64,000 bases of DNA from Polynucleobacter hirudinilacicola (GCF_002192535.1 NZ_NAIA01000003.1:1052777-1116776); one strand, 5' to 3'. Counted from the stretch's first letter, positions 7,558 to 16,298 are shown. Notes: a model not told the origin generated them from the sequence alone. A program made the numbers and translations.

Positions 7558-8898
7558 TCATTTTACTTTCATCGCAGCATCCACTGCATCACCCAGCACG
7601 CTACACAAGAACTCCACTTCTTCCGGTTTAGAAATAAATGGTGGGCCTACTGCAATGCAATCACCTGCTACACGCACCAGAGCTCCGCGTTCAATGCAAG
7701 CTTCTAGCACTTTCAATGCGCGCAGTCCGAGTTTTCCTGGCACTGGCTCAAGATCAATTGCGCCAGATAGGCCAAAGTTACGAATATCCAATATTCCAGA
7801 TTTACCTTTTAAGGCATGCAGGCCATTTTCTAAAACTGGCTCTAATGCTTTAGCGCGATTGACTACATCATCCGACTCAAAAATATCTAGCACCGCATGG
7901 GCAGCCGCTGTTGGTATTGGGTGCCCTGAATAAGTGTAGCCATGAAAGAACTCAATCGCCTGCTCTTGTCCGCCATTACCAATAATGCTGTCATAGATAT
8001 CACCGCGCACAAGAACACCACCCATCGGAATTACGCCATTCGTAATCCCTTTAGCAAAGGTAATCATGTCAGGCGTCACACCAAAACGATCGGCACCAAA
8101 GTTAGCGCCCAAGCGACCAAAGCCGGTGATGACCTCATCAAAAATCAACAGAATGCCGTGCTTAGTGCAGATCTCGCGAATCTTTTGTAAGTAACCTTCT
8201 GGTGGAACGATCACTCCAGTTGAACCTTGCACCGGCTCAAGAATGACTGCGGCAATCGTATTGGCATCATGTAATGCAACGATCTTTTCTAATTCGTCAG
8301 CAAGATGAGCACCCCAAATCGGTTGACCTTTAGAAAAAGCCATTTGAGAAAGATTTAATGTGTGAGGTAAATGATCTACACCGGGGATCATAAGGCTAGT
8401 AAACATTTTGCGATTAGCAACCATGCCGCCTACCGAGATACCGCCCATCCCTACCCCATGATATGCACGCTCTCGACCAATCATGCGAACACGGGAAGCG
8501 TTTCCCATCACGCGGTGATATCCAATCGCAATTTTGAGCGCAGTATCTACCGCTTCAGAGCCTGAGTTGGTAAAAAATACTTTATCTAAACCCTTGGGTG
8601 CCATCTTGGCAATACGGCTTGCAAGACTGAAAGTAGCTTCGCTTGCCATCTGAAAAGCTGGGCAATAGTCCATGGTTTCATATTGCTTGCTGATAGCTGC
8701 ACCAATCCGTGGATCGGCATGCCCTAAAGGAGAGCACCAAAGCCCAGAAAGGCCATCAAACAGCTTACGCCCATGATCGTCATAGTAGTAAGCTCCTTTG
8801 GCAGATTGCATCACCTTGGGGTTCTGATGAAAGTAGCGATTGGGTGTGAATGGCAACCAATAGGCTGACATATCAACTGGCTTAGAAGGGCTGCTCAT
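7558..8898 (-). CDS. Aspartate aminotransferase family protein (class III, omega-amino acid:pyruvate type)
   Basis: This is a PLP-dependent class III aminotransferase of 446 residues, closest in look to beta-alanine/omega-amino-acid:pyruvate transaminases. The PLP lysine is K283 in FAKGITNG, preceded by the cofactor-binding FDEVITGFGR and the phosphate-binding NSGSEAVDTA. The N-terminal YWLPFTPNRYF and WCSPLGHADPRI are also typical. It would move an amino group from an omega-amino acid or amine to pyruvate, giving alanine and a semialdehyde. It diverges from the genes starting at 8993, which encode an amine-type oxidoreductase and a gamma-glutamyltransferase-like enzyme, so a shared role in amine breakdown is plausible. 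Confidence 0.92.
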   Translation of the reverse strand: MSSPSKPVDMSAYWLPFTPNRYFHQNPKVMQSAKGAYYYDDHGRKLFDGLSGLWCSPLGHADPRIGAAISKQYETMDYCPAFQMASEATFSLASRIAKMAPKGLDKVFFTNSGSEAVDTALKIAIGYHRVMGNASRVRMIGRERAYHGVGMGGISVGGMVANRKMFTSLMIPGVDHLPHTLNLSQMAFSKGQPIWGAHLADELEKIVALHDANTIAAVILEPVQGSTGVIVPPEGYLQKIREICTKHGILLIFDEVITGFGRLGANFGADRFGVTPDMITFAKGITNGVIPMGGVLVRGDIYDSIIGNGGQEQAIEFFHGYTYSGHPIPTAAAHAVLDIFESDDVVNRAKALEPVLENGLHALKGKSGILDIRNFGLSGAIDLEPVPGKLGLRALKVLEACIERGALVRVAGDCIAVGPPFISKPEEVEFLCSVLGDAVDAAMKVK

Positions 8899-8992
8899 GC
8901 TTGTCTCGTATGTATTTAATAGAATTATTCGATACTATAGCAATTCAATAGCTTTTCATTGATCACCCTCATGAATTTAACCAACTACCCCT

Positions 8993-9394
8993 ATGCCAAG
9001 TTCTAAACACTCCATTACGGTTGAGACCCTGTCAGCATTCAGCGCTGCCTGGAACCGCCACGATATCGACTCCCTCATGAGCTTCATGAGTCATGATTGT
9101 GTATTTCAAACAGCAGCGGGGCCAGACTCTTGTGGCGCACGCCATGAAGGCCCTGCAGCAGTGAGAGCAGCATTTGAAAGTGCTTGGCTGAATTTTCCAG
9201 ATGCCCAATGGATGAACGATAGGCATTTTGTCGATGGGAATTTTGGGGTATCGGAGTGGACGTTTACTGGAACGGCAGCCGACGGCAGCCGCATTGAGGC
9301 TGACGGCGTCGATATTTTTACTTTTAAAGATGGCAAGATTCAGTTAAAAAATGCATTTCGCAAGAATCGTCCAAACTTGCCCGCAGCAAAGTAA
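8993..9394 (+). CDS. Nuclear transport factor 2 family (SnoaL-like) protein
   Basis: This is a small single-domain protein of 133 residues with the NTF2/SnoaL cone fold signature: an N-terminal helix FSAAWNRHDIDSLMSFMSHDCVF, a middle EGPAAVRAAFESAWLNFPDAQW, and a C-terminal strand series EWTFTGTAADGSRIEADGVDIFTFKDGKI. Such proteins may act as isomerases, hydrolases or cyclases, or simply bind small molecules. No specific substrate can be read. It is the first gene of a run of four on the plus strand ending at 13454, with 26 bases to the next gene. The start has no obvious Shine-Dalgarno sequence. Confidence 0.82.
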   Translation: MPSSKHSITVETLSAFSAAWNRHDIDSLMSFMSHDCVFQTAAGPDSCGARHEGPAAVRAAFESAWLNFPDAQWMNDRHFVDGNFGVSEWTFTGTAADGSRIEADGVDIFTFKDGKIQLKNAFRKNRPNLPAAK

Positions 9395-9420
9395 TTGGGA
9401 ATGCTCTAGACTCAATCCCC

Positions 9421-10806
9421 ATGAAATACGACCCACTTTATGACCCCCTCACTTCTGAAAATCCTGGGGCGAATCGAGACTATGCCCCTAGTTATTGGGT
9501 AGCGAGTGCTGGATCACCGCCACCAACAGATGGGCCAGTAAGCCAAGATATTGACGCCGATGTTGTGGTGATTGGCTCAGGTTCAACCGGGGTTTCAACT
9601 GCGCTGTATTTAGCGCAAGAGCACGGAATCAAAGCGGTCATCTTAGAGGCCAACCAAACTGCGTGGGGTTGCTCGAGCAGGAGCGGCGGCCAGGGCCAAA
9701 ATGCCAGCGGTCGATTGTCGCGCTCTCAATGGATTGAGCGCTGGGGTTTAGAGACTGCCAAAAAACTCGATCGTGAAATTTATAGCGGCTTTGAGAACTT
9801 CAAAGATCTAGTCAGTCAAATTGATTGCGATGCCACCGATGGTGGCCATCTTTACGTTGCACATCGCCCAGAGAAGATGGCCTATCTTCAGAATGAAGCG
9901 CGGGTCCGTAAGGATGTATTTGGATATGATCCGCTGCTCATGAGCGCCCAAGAACTCAGGGAGCAATATTGTGATGATCACGATGCAGCTGGAGCTCTTT
10001 TGGAGCGCGAAGGCGTTGGTATTCACCCGCTCAAATTTACTTTTGGATTACTCCGCAAAGCTCAAAGCTTGGGGGTAAAAATTCATACTGGCAGTCCTGT
10101 TCAGGGATGGGAGACGATTAACGGGGTTCATCATATTCAAACTCCCGGTGGCATTGTTCGTGCCAAACGCATTGCGATTTGTACCGGTGGGTATGGCATG
10201 CAGGGCCTCAAGACCATCAAGAATCGCATACTCCCTATTTTGTCTAATTCAGTGGTAACCAGACCGCTGACTGATGCAGAGATAGCAGCCTGTAAGTTTC
10301 GTTCACATACCTTTTTAACGGATACGCGCACCCTACGTTTTTACTATCGCCTATTAAAAGATAAGCGGCTGCAAATTGGCAGCCGTAGCTCTATTGGTGG
10401 TGCCGATGCCAACTCACCTCAACATTTAAAGTTATTGACTGATGGTATTGCTAGAAAGTTTCCACCTTTAGCAGGAATTCAGATTGATTACTCTTGGTGG
10501 GGATGGGTTGATGTCAGCCATGACATGATGCCCCGTATTACTCAGCCTGACCCCAAGCAAATGGTATGGCATGCATTGGGCTATGGAGGCAATGGCGTCT
10601 CCTTTTCTACCTGGGCTGGGAAGCGATTAGCAGAACTTGTTGCTGGAAGTAAAGCCAATGCGGAAGTTTTCAAGTTACCGATTTATAACTCTCCCCTCGA
10701 ATTTCCCAATCTATTTGGCCAGGTACGCTCAGAAGCGCTTGCCCCATTTAGAAGATTGGGGCAAAGTATTCTTTATAAGTGGTATTGGTTTAAAGATGAG
10801 AAATAA
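9421..10806 (+). CDS. FAD-dependent oxidoreductase (DAO family, PuuB-like)
   Basis: This is a flavoprotein amine oxidase/dehydrogenase of 461 residues. The dinucleotide-binding motif DVVVIGSGSTGVSTALYLA is at about residue 49, followed by SSRSGGQGQNASGRL, which matches the region around the flavin in gamma-glutamylputrescine oxidase (PuuB/OrdL type) proteins. The C-terminal YGGNGVSFSTWAGKRLAEL is the second FAD contact. It likely oxidises an amine or N-substituted amino acid to an aldehyde plus ammonia. The neighbours (aminotransferase, gamma-glutamyltransferase-like) fit a route in which amines are handled as gamma-glutamyl conjugates. This is inference; sarcosine-type substrates are not excluded. 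Confidence 0.88.
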   Translation: MKYDPLYDPLTSENPGANRDYAPSYWVASAGSPPPTDGPVSQDIDADVVVIGSGSTGVSTALYLAQEHGIKAVILEANQTAWGCSSRSGGQGQNASGRLSRSQWIERWGLETAKKLDREIYSGFENFKDLVSQIDCDATDGGHLYVAHRPEKMAYLQNEARVRKDVFGYDPLLMSAQELREQYCDDHDAAGALLEREGVGIHPLKFTFGLLRKAQSLGVKIHTGSPVQGWETINGVHHIQTPGGIVRAKRIAICTGGYGMQGLKTIKNRILPILSNSVVTRPLTDAEIAACKFRSHTFLTDTRTLRFYYRLLKDKRLQIGSRSSIGGADANSPQHLKLLTDGIARKFPPLAGIQIDYSWWGWVDVSHDMMPRITQPDPKQMVWHALGYGGNGVSFSTWAGKRLAELVAGSKANAEVFKLPIYNSPLEFPNLFGQVRSEALAPFRRLGQSILYKWYWFKDEK

Positions 10807-10849
10807 ACATATCCAACAAGACTCCAATTTATTTACTACAAAGGCTCCC

Positions 10850-11830
10850 ATGAATCTCCTTCATCGCATCGTCTTCGGTGCCGTACTCTCTCTTGGTTTA
10901 ATGAATGCTAGCAGCGCATCGACAGATACAGATTGGCCAAAAAAACCAATCCAAATGATTCTCTCCTTCCCGGCTGGAGGATCGACTGATGTCTTTGCTC
11001 GCAGCATTGCAGTTCCATTAGGCGAAGCATTAGGTCAGGCAGTAGTCGTTGAGAATAAACCGGGTGCTGGCGGAATGATTGGCATGACTGCCGCAGCTAA
11101 AGCAAATCCAGATGGCTATACCATTCACTTCAGCGCTTTAACAAATCAGGCAATCGCCCAAGCACTCTTTAACAACCCACCTTTTTCTCTGCAAAAAGAT
11201 TTTGTCTCTGTCGCTCTAGTAGGTTCTGTTCCTCATATTCTGGAAGTGAACCCGAGTGTCCCAGCCAAAAACATGACTGAGCTGATTGCCTTTATTAAGT
11301 CAAAGAATGGCAACTTTAATTACGCCTCTCAGGGCAATGGCAGCCTCTCACACTTAGAATCTGCTTTGTTTATGCAGCGCATTGGTGCTACTGGTACACA
11401 TATTCCATACAAAGGCAGTAGTTTTGCCTTGCCTGATTTAATTGCTGGCAATACCTTAATGATGTTTGATAGCTTAACGGCATCTCTTCCGCATATTCAA
11501 AGCGGCAAACTCAGACCGATTGCAATTGCCTCAAATGAGCGCTCACCCCTGTTACCAGGTGTCCCAACACTTGAACAGGATGGCTTTAAGCAATTTGATG
11601 TTGAGAATTTATTTGCCATTTATGCGCCCAAGGGCACTTCACCCGCTGTTGTTGCTCGCCTAGAAAGAGAGATTCGGAAAATTCTCACGAATCCTGACTT
11701 CAAAAATAAGTTAGCCAACCAGGGCATTCAAACCCAATTTGCTAACTCAGAAAAACTGACAGAAATCACTGCTGCCGAACACGCTAAGTGGTCAAAATCT
11801 GTCAAAGCCGCCAATATCAAGGTTGACTAA
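10850..11830 (+). CDS. Bug family tripartite tricarboxylate transporter substrate-binding protein
   Basis: This is a periplasmic binding protein of the Bug family. The start at 10850 is chosen because it gives a signal peptide (MNLLHRIVFGAVLSLGLMNASSAS) and follows an AAAGG ribosome site; the open frame further upstream overlaps the oxidoreductase gene and is spurious. The mature protein has the usual motifs: WPKKPIQMILSFPAGGSTDVFAR near its N-terminus, VVENKPGAGG, and PYKGSSFALPDLIAG. At 326 residues it is normal length. No TctA/TctB membrane genes are nearby, common for Bug proteins in this order. Its position suggests it binds the substrate of the surrounding enzymes. Confidence 0.92.
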   Translation: MNLLHRIVFGAVLSLGLMNASSASTDTDWPKKPIQMILSFPAGGSTDVFARSIAVPLGEALGQAVVVENKPGAGGMIGMTAAAKANPDGYTIHFSALTNQAIAQALFNNPPFSLQKDFVSVALVGSVPHILEVNPSVPAKNMTELIAFIKSKNGNFNYASQGNGSLSHLESALFMQRIGATGTHIPYKGSSFALPDLIAGNTLMMFDSLTASLPHIQSGKLRPIAIASNERSPLLPGVPTLEQDGFKQFDVENLFAIYAPKGTSPAVVARLEREIRKILTNPDFKNKLANQGIQTQFANSEKLTEITAAEHAKWSKSVKAANIKVD

Positions 11831-11864
11831 TTAGCTACTGCATTTAACTTCTAGAAAAATATCC

Positions 11865-13454
11865 ATGTTGATTTCTCCTCCCTTTGGCGGTGGTCGTGCA
11901 CCTGTTCTTGCCAGAAACACTGTTGCCAGCTCTCAACCACTAGCCACACAAGCAGGTATTGAGGCGCTGCAAAGTGGCGGCAATGCAGTGGATGCTGCAT
12001 TAGCCACTGCGATCACCCTCACCGTTGTCGAGCCGACCATGAATGGCTTAGGTGGTGATGGTTTTGCGATTCTCTGGGATGGTCAAAAACTCCATGGCTT
12101 AAATGCTTCTGGCCGAGCCCCCGCTGCTTGGACACCAGAATACTTTGCTGGTAAATCCGCCATGGATCTCATTGGCTGGAATACTGTTACCGTTCCAGGC
12201 ATGATTGCTGGCTGGGTTGAGTTATCGAAAAAGTTTGGCAAACTCCCTTTTGCACAATTATTCAAGCGTGCCATTGATTATGCGGAGAATGGTTTTCCTG
12301 TTTCTCCTGTCATTGCGCGTCAATGGCGTGAAGCCATTCCGATTCTCAAAAATCAACCAGGATTCACAGAGTCTTTTCTAATCGATGGCAAAGCGCCACA
12401 AGCGGGCCAGATCTGGAAATATCCTGCCCAAGCAAAGACCTTAAAAGAGATTGCAGCGACCGAAGGGCAGTCTTTTTATAAAGGCGCACTTGCTCAAAGC
12501 ATGGTCGACTTTGCACAAGCCTCTGGTGGTTGTTTTTCCATGCAAGACTTTGCAGATAACAAACCTGAGTGGGTTGAGCCCTTAGCATTTGATTATGGTG
12601 AATACACTCTTCACGAGATTCCCCCGAATGGCTCAGGTATTGCCGCACAGATCGCTTTAGGTATCTTAGAAGCTGCAAACGTAAAACAATATCCAGCAAA
12701 CTCTGCACAGCGCATTCACTTGCAGGTAGAAGCTATGCGCATCGCCTTTGCTGATGCTTATGAGTATGTCTCTGATGCGCGTTCAATGACCATGCCGGTG
12801 AGCTCATTGCTTGATAGAGAATATTTAGCCAGTCGTGCTGCACTCATTGATCACAATAAAGCTGGCATCTATGGCCCTGGTGATCCGCACTCTGGCGGCA
12901 CAGTCTATCTTTGTGCTGCAGATGAATCTGGCATGATGATTTCATACATCCAGTCGAACTTTAAGGGCTTTGGTTCTGGCGTTGTTGCCCCTGGCGGTAT
13001 TGCACTTCACAACCGTGGCATGAGCTTTAGCCTCAAAGATGGGCATCCCAATCAAGTTGCCCCAGGTAAACGACCTTTTCATACAATTCTGCCCGCCTTC
13101 TTAACAAAAGATGGCAAACCCACAATGGCTTTTGGTGTGATGGGCGGCAATATGCAGCCCCAAGGCCACATTCAAGTAGTTATGCGGTTTGTTGATGAGT
13201 ATCTCAACCCTCAAGCATGCTCGGATGCACCCCGCTGGAGGATTGATGACTTAGGCAAGTTGACTGTTGAAGCAGCAATGCCAGCAAACATTGTTGAGAG
13301 TCTCAAAAGTATGGGGCATGAAGTAACGGTGATGCCTGCAAACAGTTTGGATTTTGGTAGTGCTCAGGCAATTGCCAAGATTAGCGATGAATCTGATTCT
13401 GCCTATATAGCTGGTAGTGATCACCGCAGGGATGGATTAGCGGCTGGGTTTTAG
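11865..13454 (+). CDS. Gamma-glutamyltransferase family protein
   Basis: This is an Ntn-hydrolase of the gamma-glutamyltransferase superfamily, 529 residues. These proenzymes self-cleave before a threonine; that residue is probably T346 in SGGTVYLCAADESG. N-terminal motifs TQAGIEALQSGGNAVDAALA and VVEPTMNGLGGDGF are standard, as is GFGSGVVAPGGIALHNRG. No signal peptide is seen, so it appears cytoplasmic, unlike classical periplasmic GGT. Relatives of this type include oxamate amidohydrolase (HpxW), so the reaction may be hydrolysis of a gamma-glutamyl or other amide rather than transpeptidation. It ends the four-gene run begun at 8993. Confidence 0.88.
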   Translation: MLISPPFGGGRAPVLARNTVASSQPLATQAGIEALQSGGNAVDAALATAITLTVVEPTMNGLGGDGFAILWDGQKLHGLNASGRAPAAWTPEYFAGKSAMDLIGWNTVTVPGMIAGWVELSKKFGKLPFAQLFKRAIDYAENGFPVSPVIARQWREAIPILKNQPGFTESFLIDGKAPQAGQIWKYPAQAKTLKEIAATEGQSFYKGALAQSMVDFAQASGGCFSMQDFADNKPEWVEPLAFDYGEYTLHEIPPNGSGIAAQIALGILEAANVKQYPANSAQRIHLQVEAMRIAFADAYEYVSDARSMTMPVSSLLDREYLASRAALIDHNKAGIYGPGDPHSGGTVYLCAADESGMMISYIQSNFKGFGSGVVAPGGIALHNRGMSFSLKDGHPNQVAPGKRPFHTILPAFLTKDGKPTMAFGVMGGNMQPQGHIQVVMRFVDEYLNPQACSDAPRWRIDDLGKLTVEAAMPANIVESLKSMGHEVTVMPANSLDFGSAQAIAKISDESDSAYIAGSDHRRDGLAAGF

Positions 13455-13459
13455 TTTGG

Positions 13460-13798
13460 TTAAATTGCAAAAGCTTCTTGCAGTACGGCAAGACTAGCGG
13501 ATAAAGTCTTAGGATTACTCTTCCCTATTTTCTGAACCAAACGTGCCTTATCAACTGATCTGATCTGGTCTAAAAGAATAAAGCCCTTCTTGCCGTAATG
13601 TGTAATAGGAACGCGAAAGCCAGCCGCTCTTTCCTTGGTGGACATTGGCGCAACGATCACTGTGCGTAAATGATCATTAAGCTCTTGGGGTGAAACCACA
13701 ATACATGGTCGTGTTTTTTTAATTTCACTTCCAATTGTTGGGTTTAAATTAATGAGCCAGATTTCTCCACGGGAAACGATACTCTTTACCAAACCCAA
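13460..13798 (-). CDS. MazF/PemK-type endoribonuclease toxin
   Basis: This is a toxin of the MazF/PemK family, 112 residues, expected to cut mRNA at short sequences when free of its antitoxin. Family motifs are present: RGEIWLINLNPTIGSEIKK, TRPCIVVSPQ with the catalytic-site arginine, APMSTKE, and LDQIRSVDKARLV. It overlaps the antitoxin gene by 13 bases, giving translational coupling with antitoxin first. It converges with the gamma-glutamyltransferase-like gene, 5 bases apart. All recognisable active-site segments appear intact. Confidence 0.92.
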   Translation of the reverse strand: MGLVKSIVSRGEIWLINLNPTIGSEIKKTRPCIVVSPQELNDHLRTVIVAPMSTKERAAGFRVPITHYGKKGFILLDQIRSVDKARLVQKIGKSNPKTLSASLAVLQEAFAI

Positions 13799-14076
13799 TC
13801 CTTATCCTCTTCATTACCAAATTCGCCTAGCACTAAACCATCCTCACCAGCCATAGCAAAGCTTTGAGCGTCTTGAGCCCAAGATTCCCGTACTGTGTTT
13901 TTAGGCTTACTCATGATGATTTTTTCTCCGTCCACCGACATCTCAACGATCTTATCTATTCCAGATTGTTCAAGAATAATCTTTGGAATAACCACGCCTT
14001 TAGAGTTGCCAATGGCTCTAATGGCAACCTGCAATGAGGCGCTAGAAGTAATGGTGGACTTATGGTTTTTATTCAT
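13786..14076 (-). CDS. MazE/AbrB-type antitoxin
   Basis: This is the antitoxin partner of the adjacent MazF-like toxin, 96 residues. A swapped-hairpin AbrB DNA-binding domain is seen at about residues 17-55 (QVAIRAIGNSKGVVIPKIILEQ, then IVEMSVDGEKIIMSKP). The acidic, tryptophan-containing C-terminal tail (GLVLGEFGNEEDKDWVW) is the likely toxin-wrapping part. The start codon is immediately followed upstream by a perfect inverted repeat with no Shine-Dalgarno, so the pair is probably autoregulated and the mRNA may be leaderless or nearly so. Confidence 0.9.
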   Translation of the reverse strand: MNKNHKSTITSSASLQVAIRAIGNSKGVVIPKIILEQSGIDKIVEMSVDGEKIIMSKPKNTVRESWAQDAQSFAMAGEDGLVLGEFGNEEDKDWVW

Positions 14077-14077
14077 A

Positions 14078-14096
14078 GTAATAACAATGTTATTAC
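14078..14096. promoter_or_regulatory. Palindromic operator of the MazEF-like operon
   Basis: GTAATAACA (14078-14086), one central A, then TGTTATTAC (14088-14096) form a perfect 9+1+9 inverted repeat one base upstream of the antitoxin ATG. Position and symmetry fit binding of the AbrB-fold antitoxin for autorepression. The equal arms are seen directly; the binding is inferred. Confidence 0.7.
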
Positions 14097-14131
14097 ATAA
14101 ACTAAGCTAAGCCAATTAAGCCTGAATAACC

Positions 14132-15460
14132 CTATTTTGAAGGCAAACAGTTCAAGTAAAAACGTTTGATCTCTTGATCGCAACTCACATCTCTAGGCTC
14201 AATTGGTCTTTGCAAAGAGATGCCTTCGATTGTTTTGCATCTACTGAGGGCTACGTAAACTTGGCCCGAGGCAAAGGCACCAGAAGATAAATCAACTTTG
14301 ACTTTATCGAGTGTCTTACCCTGACTCTTATGGATGGTTACTGCCCAAGCAAGCATTAAGGGTATCTGCACATAAGTTCCCACAATACTGGGTGAGATCT
14401 TGCCTGACATCATGTCGTGATCGTAACGATACGACTCCCATTGATGGCCACTGACTTCAACGGTATTGGAGTATGGTCCGTTCTTCACCATAACTTTTAC
14501 TTTATCTGGAAGCATCTCTCGTACGACACCAATCGTGCCATTGACCCAGCGCTTCGGAAAATTGGGATCTGTTGCAGTAAACATTACCTTTGCGCCAACC
14601 TTTAATGACAGATTATTTACTGAGGGTAGATTGCGTTCATCAACATTAAACTTCCCCGTTGTTTTGCCCATATAGACTTTGACATCATTTGGAATAGCGC
14701 GTAATCCAGCACCATTAATTTGATCTGCCCGTACATTAGTCGTTGTGAGAGTGATAGTTTCTTCATCTACCTCGACATCTTTTCGATAGCATTGCGCATT
14801 GAGTGTATCGAGTGCCTCGTCTATATCCTGATTAATACGGATGCGATTAAGTAGATCAGCAAAGTGTTCATCCTTTTGACGGAAGATCTTGGATAACTCC
14901 ACCATGGTGACGTCTTTGCGGTGCAGAGCCATAGCGCAGAAGAAATAAGGCCCTTCATAGCCTCTATCGGATAGCACTTGCATATCATTACTCGAAACCA
15001 CTGGCGGCAACTGAAACAAATCCCCTACAAACATCACCTGAATGCCACCAAAGGGTTTGCCTTTTTGCGGTCCATTCTCGCGCAAGAATAAATCCATGGC
15101 ATCGACTACATCAGCGCGCACCATGGAGATCTCATCGATGATGAGAAGGCGTATATCTTTATAGAGGCGCTTATCACGGAGCGGCTTGATATCCTCTTCT
15201 GGAAAAATCAAACGTGGTGGTAATCTAAAGAAGGAGTGAATGGTGACCCCTTTGACCTGGAGAGCAGCAACTCCCGTAGGAGCAACGACAACCACATTGC
15301 CAGGAATCGTCTCACGCAGATAGCCGATGAGAGTGGTTTTACCCGTACCCGCTTTACCACTAACAAAGATATAGGGATCGTGACGTTCAATAGCCTCAAT
15401 TACCGCCTGGTAATCTGGGGTAACTTCAATCTCAGATGAATCTATTGAAGAGCTAGTCAT
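14132..15460 (-). CDS. PIF1-like / RecD-type ATP-dependent DNA helicase
   Basis: This is a superfamily 1B helicase of 442 residues, resembling bacterial PIF1/Dda-type enzymes. Motifs in order: Walker A SGKAGTGKTTL near residue 34, motif Ia APTGVAAL, Walker B IIDEISMVRADVVDAMD, motif III GDLFQLPPV, motif IV KIFRQKD, then C-terminal TIHKSQGKTLDKVKVDL and YVALSRCKTIEGISL (motifs V and VI). All catalytic motifs are intact. It lies between a toxin-antitoxin pair and a SUMF1-fold gene transcribed in the same direction (3-base gap). Role is probably in replication or recombination, unwinding 5' to 3'. Confidence 0.9.
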   Translation of the reverse strand: MTSSSIDSSEIEVTPDYQAVIEAIERHDPYIFVSGKAGTGKTTLIGYLRETIPGNVVVVAPTGVAALQVKGVTIHSFFRLPPRLIFPEEDIKPLRDKRLYKDIRLLIIDEISMVRADVVDAMDLFLRENGPQKGKPFGGIQVMFVGDLFQLPPVVSSNDMQVLSDRGYEGPYFFCAMALHRKDVTMVELSKIFRQKDEHFADLLNRIRINQDIDEALDTLNAQCYRKDVEVDEETITLTTTNVRADQINGAGLRAIPNDVKVYMGKTTGKFNVDERNLPSVNNLSLKVGAKVMFTATDPNFPKRWVNGTIGVVREMLPDKVKVMVKNGPYSNTVEVSGHQWESYRYDHDMMSGKISPSIVGTYVQIPLMLAWAVTIHKSQGKTLDKVKVDLSSGAFASGQVYVALSRCKTIEGISLQRPIEPRDVSCDQEIKRFYLNCLPSK

Positions 15461-15463
15461 CCC

Positions 15464-16246
15464 CTATTGTTTCACGGCATCGGCGACACACCTAAATCCG
15501 ATATAAACCACAGTAATATCAGCCGACTTAGACTCCACATCAGCCTCCTGCTGTCGCTCTGGTCCGTACCACCATGAAGCCCCACGGGTGATATATCCGC
15601 CATTTCTCTCGGTAGCCGTCCATTCCCAAACATTACCACCCATGTCATACATACCGTTCACTCCAGCCTTAGTCGTTTTTGTAGCGACATGTCCTGTGCC
15701 GCGATTCAGAGCACCAGCAGGCGCCACACCTTTGTAATCACCGCAGCCACTTAAGCAATGGGATGGTGTTGGCGTACTTCCACCTGGAAATGGATAGCGT
15801 TGCCCTTTGACATACCCACTCGGAGGATTAGTTCTTTGTTCCAAGAAAGCAGCGTTAGTCCACTCAGCATCCGTTGGTAAACGCTTGCCGTAGTAACGAC
15901 AAATAGTCTCTGCTTCTTTTTGATTGAGGTGCACTGCAGGCTCTAGATCCTTGGCAGGAACTCCATAAGGTGTCCTCCAAGTCCAACCCGGCTTTTGTAC
16001 AAAACCACTTTCATAATTTAAACCGCCACCCCTTTTTTCTGCGGCACTTACAAAACCGGTTGTTGCAAAGCCTTTGACATCACCAATCGTCATCTCTGTT
16101 TGATCCCAAATAAGATTACCAATTTGCACTGTAGGAATAGAAGATGTAGGAGCGCTTTGACTCGGCGATGATCGCAGCATAAAGTACGCTGCAATAGCTG
16201 TCAGCAATAGTCCAAACAAAATTGTAGAGAAATCAAACTTTTTCAT
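15464..16246 (-). CDS. SUMF1/formylglycine-generating-enzyme-fold protein, catalytic cysteines absent
   Basis: The protein has 260 residues, an N-terminal membrane helix or signal anchor (about residues 7-23), and the SUMF1/EgtB/PvdO fold: PTDAEWTNAAFLEQR, GVNGMYDMGGNVWEWTA, YITRGASWWYG and IGFRCVAD. True formylglycine-generating enzymes carry a CxxxxC pair shortly after the RGGSW-like motif. Here that stretch (GPERQQEADVESKS) has no cysteine, so sulfatase activation is unlikely. A periplasmic ligand-binding or other oxygenase-like role is possible. It sits 3 bases upstream of the helicase gene; whether the two are functionally linked is unclear. No sulfatase gene is in the window. Confidence 0.82.
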   Translation of the reverse strand: MKKFDFSTILFGLLLTAIAAYFMLRSSPSQSAPTSSIPTVQIGNLIWDQTEMTIGDVKGFATTGFVSAAEKRGGGLNYESGFVQKPGWTWRTPYGVPAKDLEPAVHLNQKEAETICRYYGKRLPTDAEWTNAAFLEQRTNPPSGYVKGQRYPFPGGSTPTPSHCLSGCGDYKGVAPAGALNRGTGHVATKTTKAGVNGMYDMGGNVWEWTATERNGGYITRGASWWYGPERQQEADVESKSADITVVYIGFRCVADAVKQ

Positions 16247-16298
16247 ACTAAGAACTGTAATAGAAAAAGCTCCGCTTGGGAGCTTTCAAAAAATTGAG

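Noticed and set aside
10637..10849. Longer start for the first Bug protein
   Set aside because: The extension lies inside the oxidoreductase gene and would bury the signal peptide.
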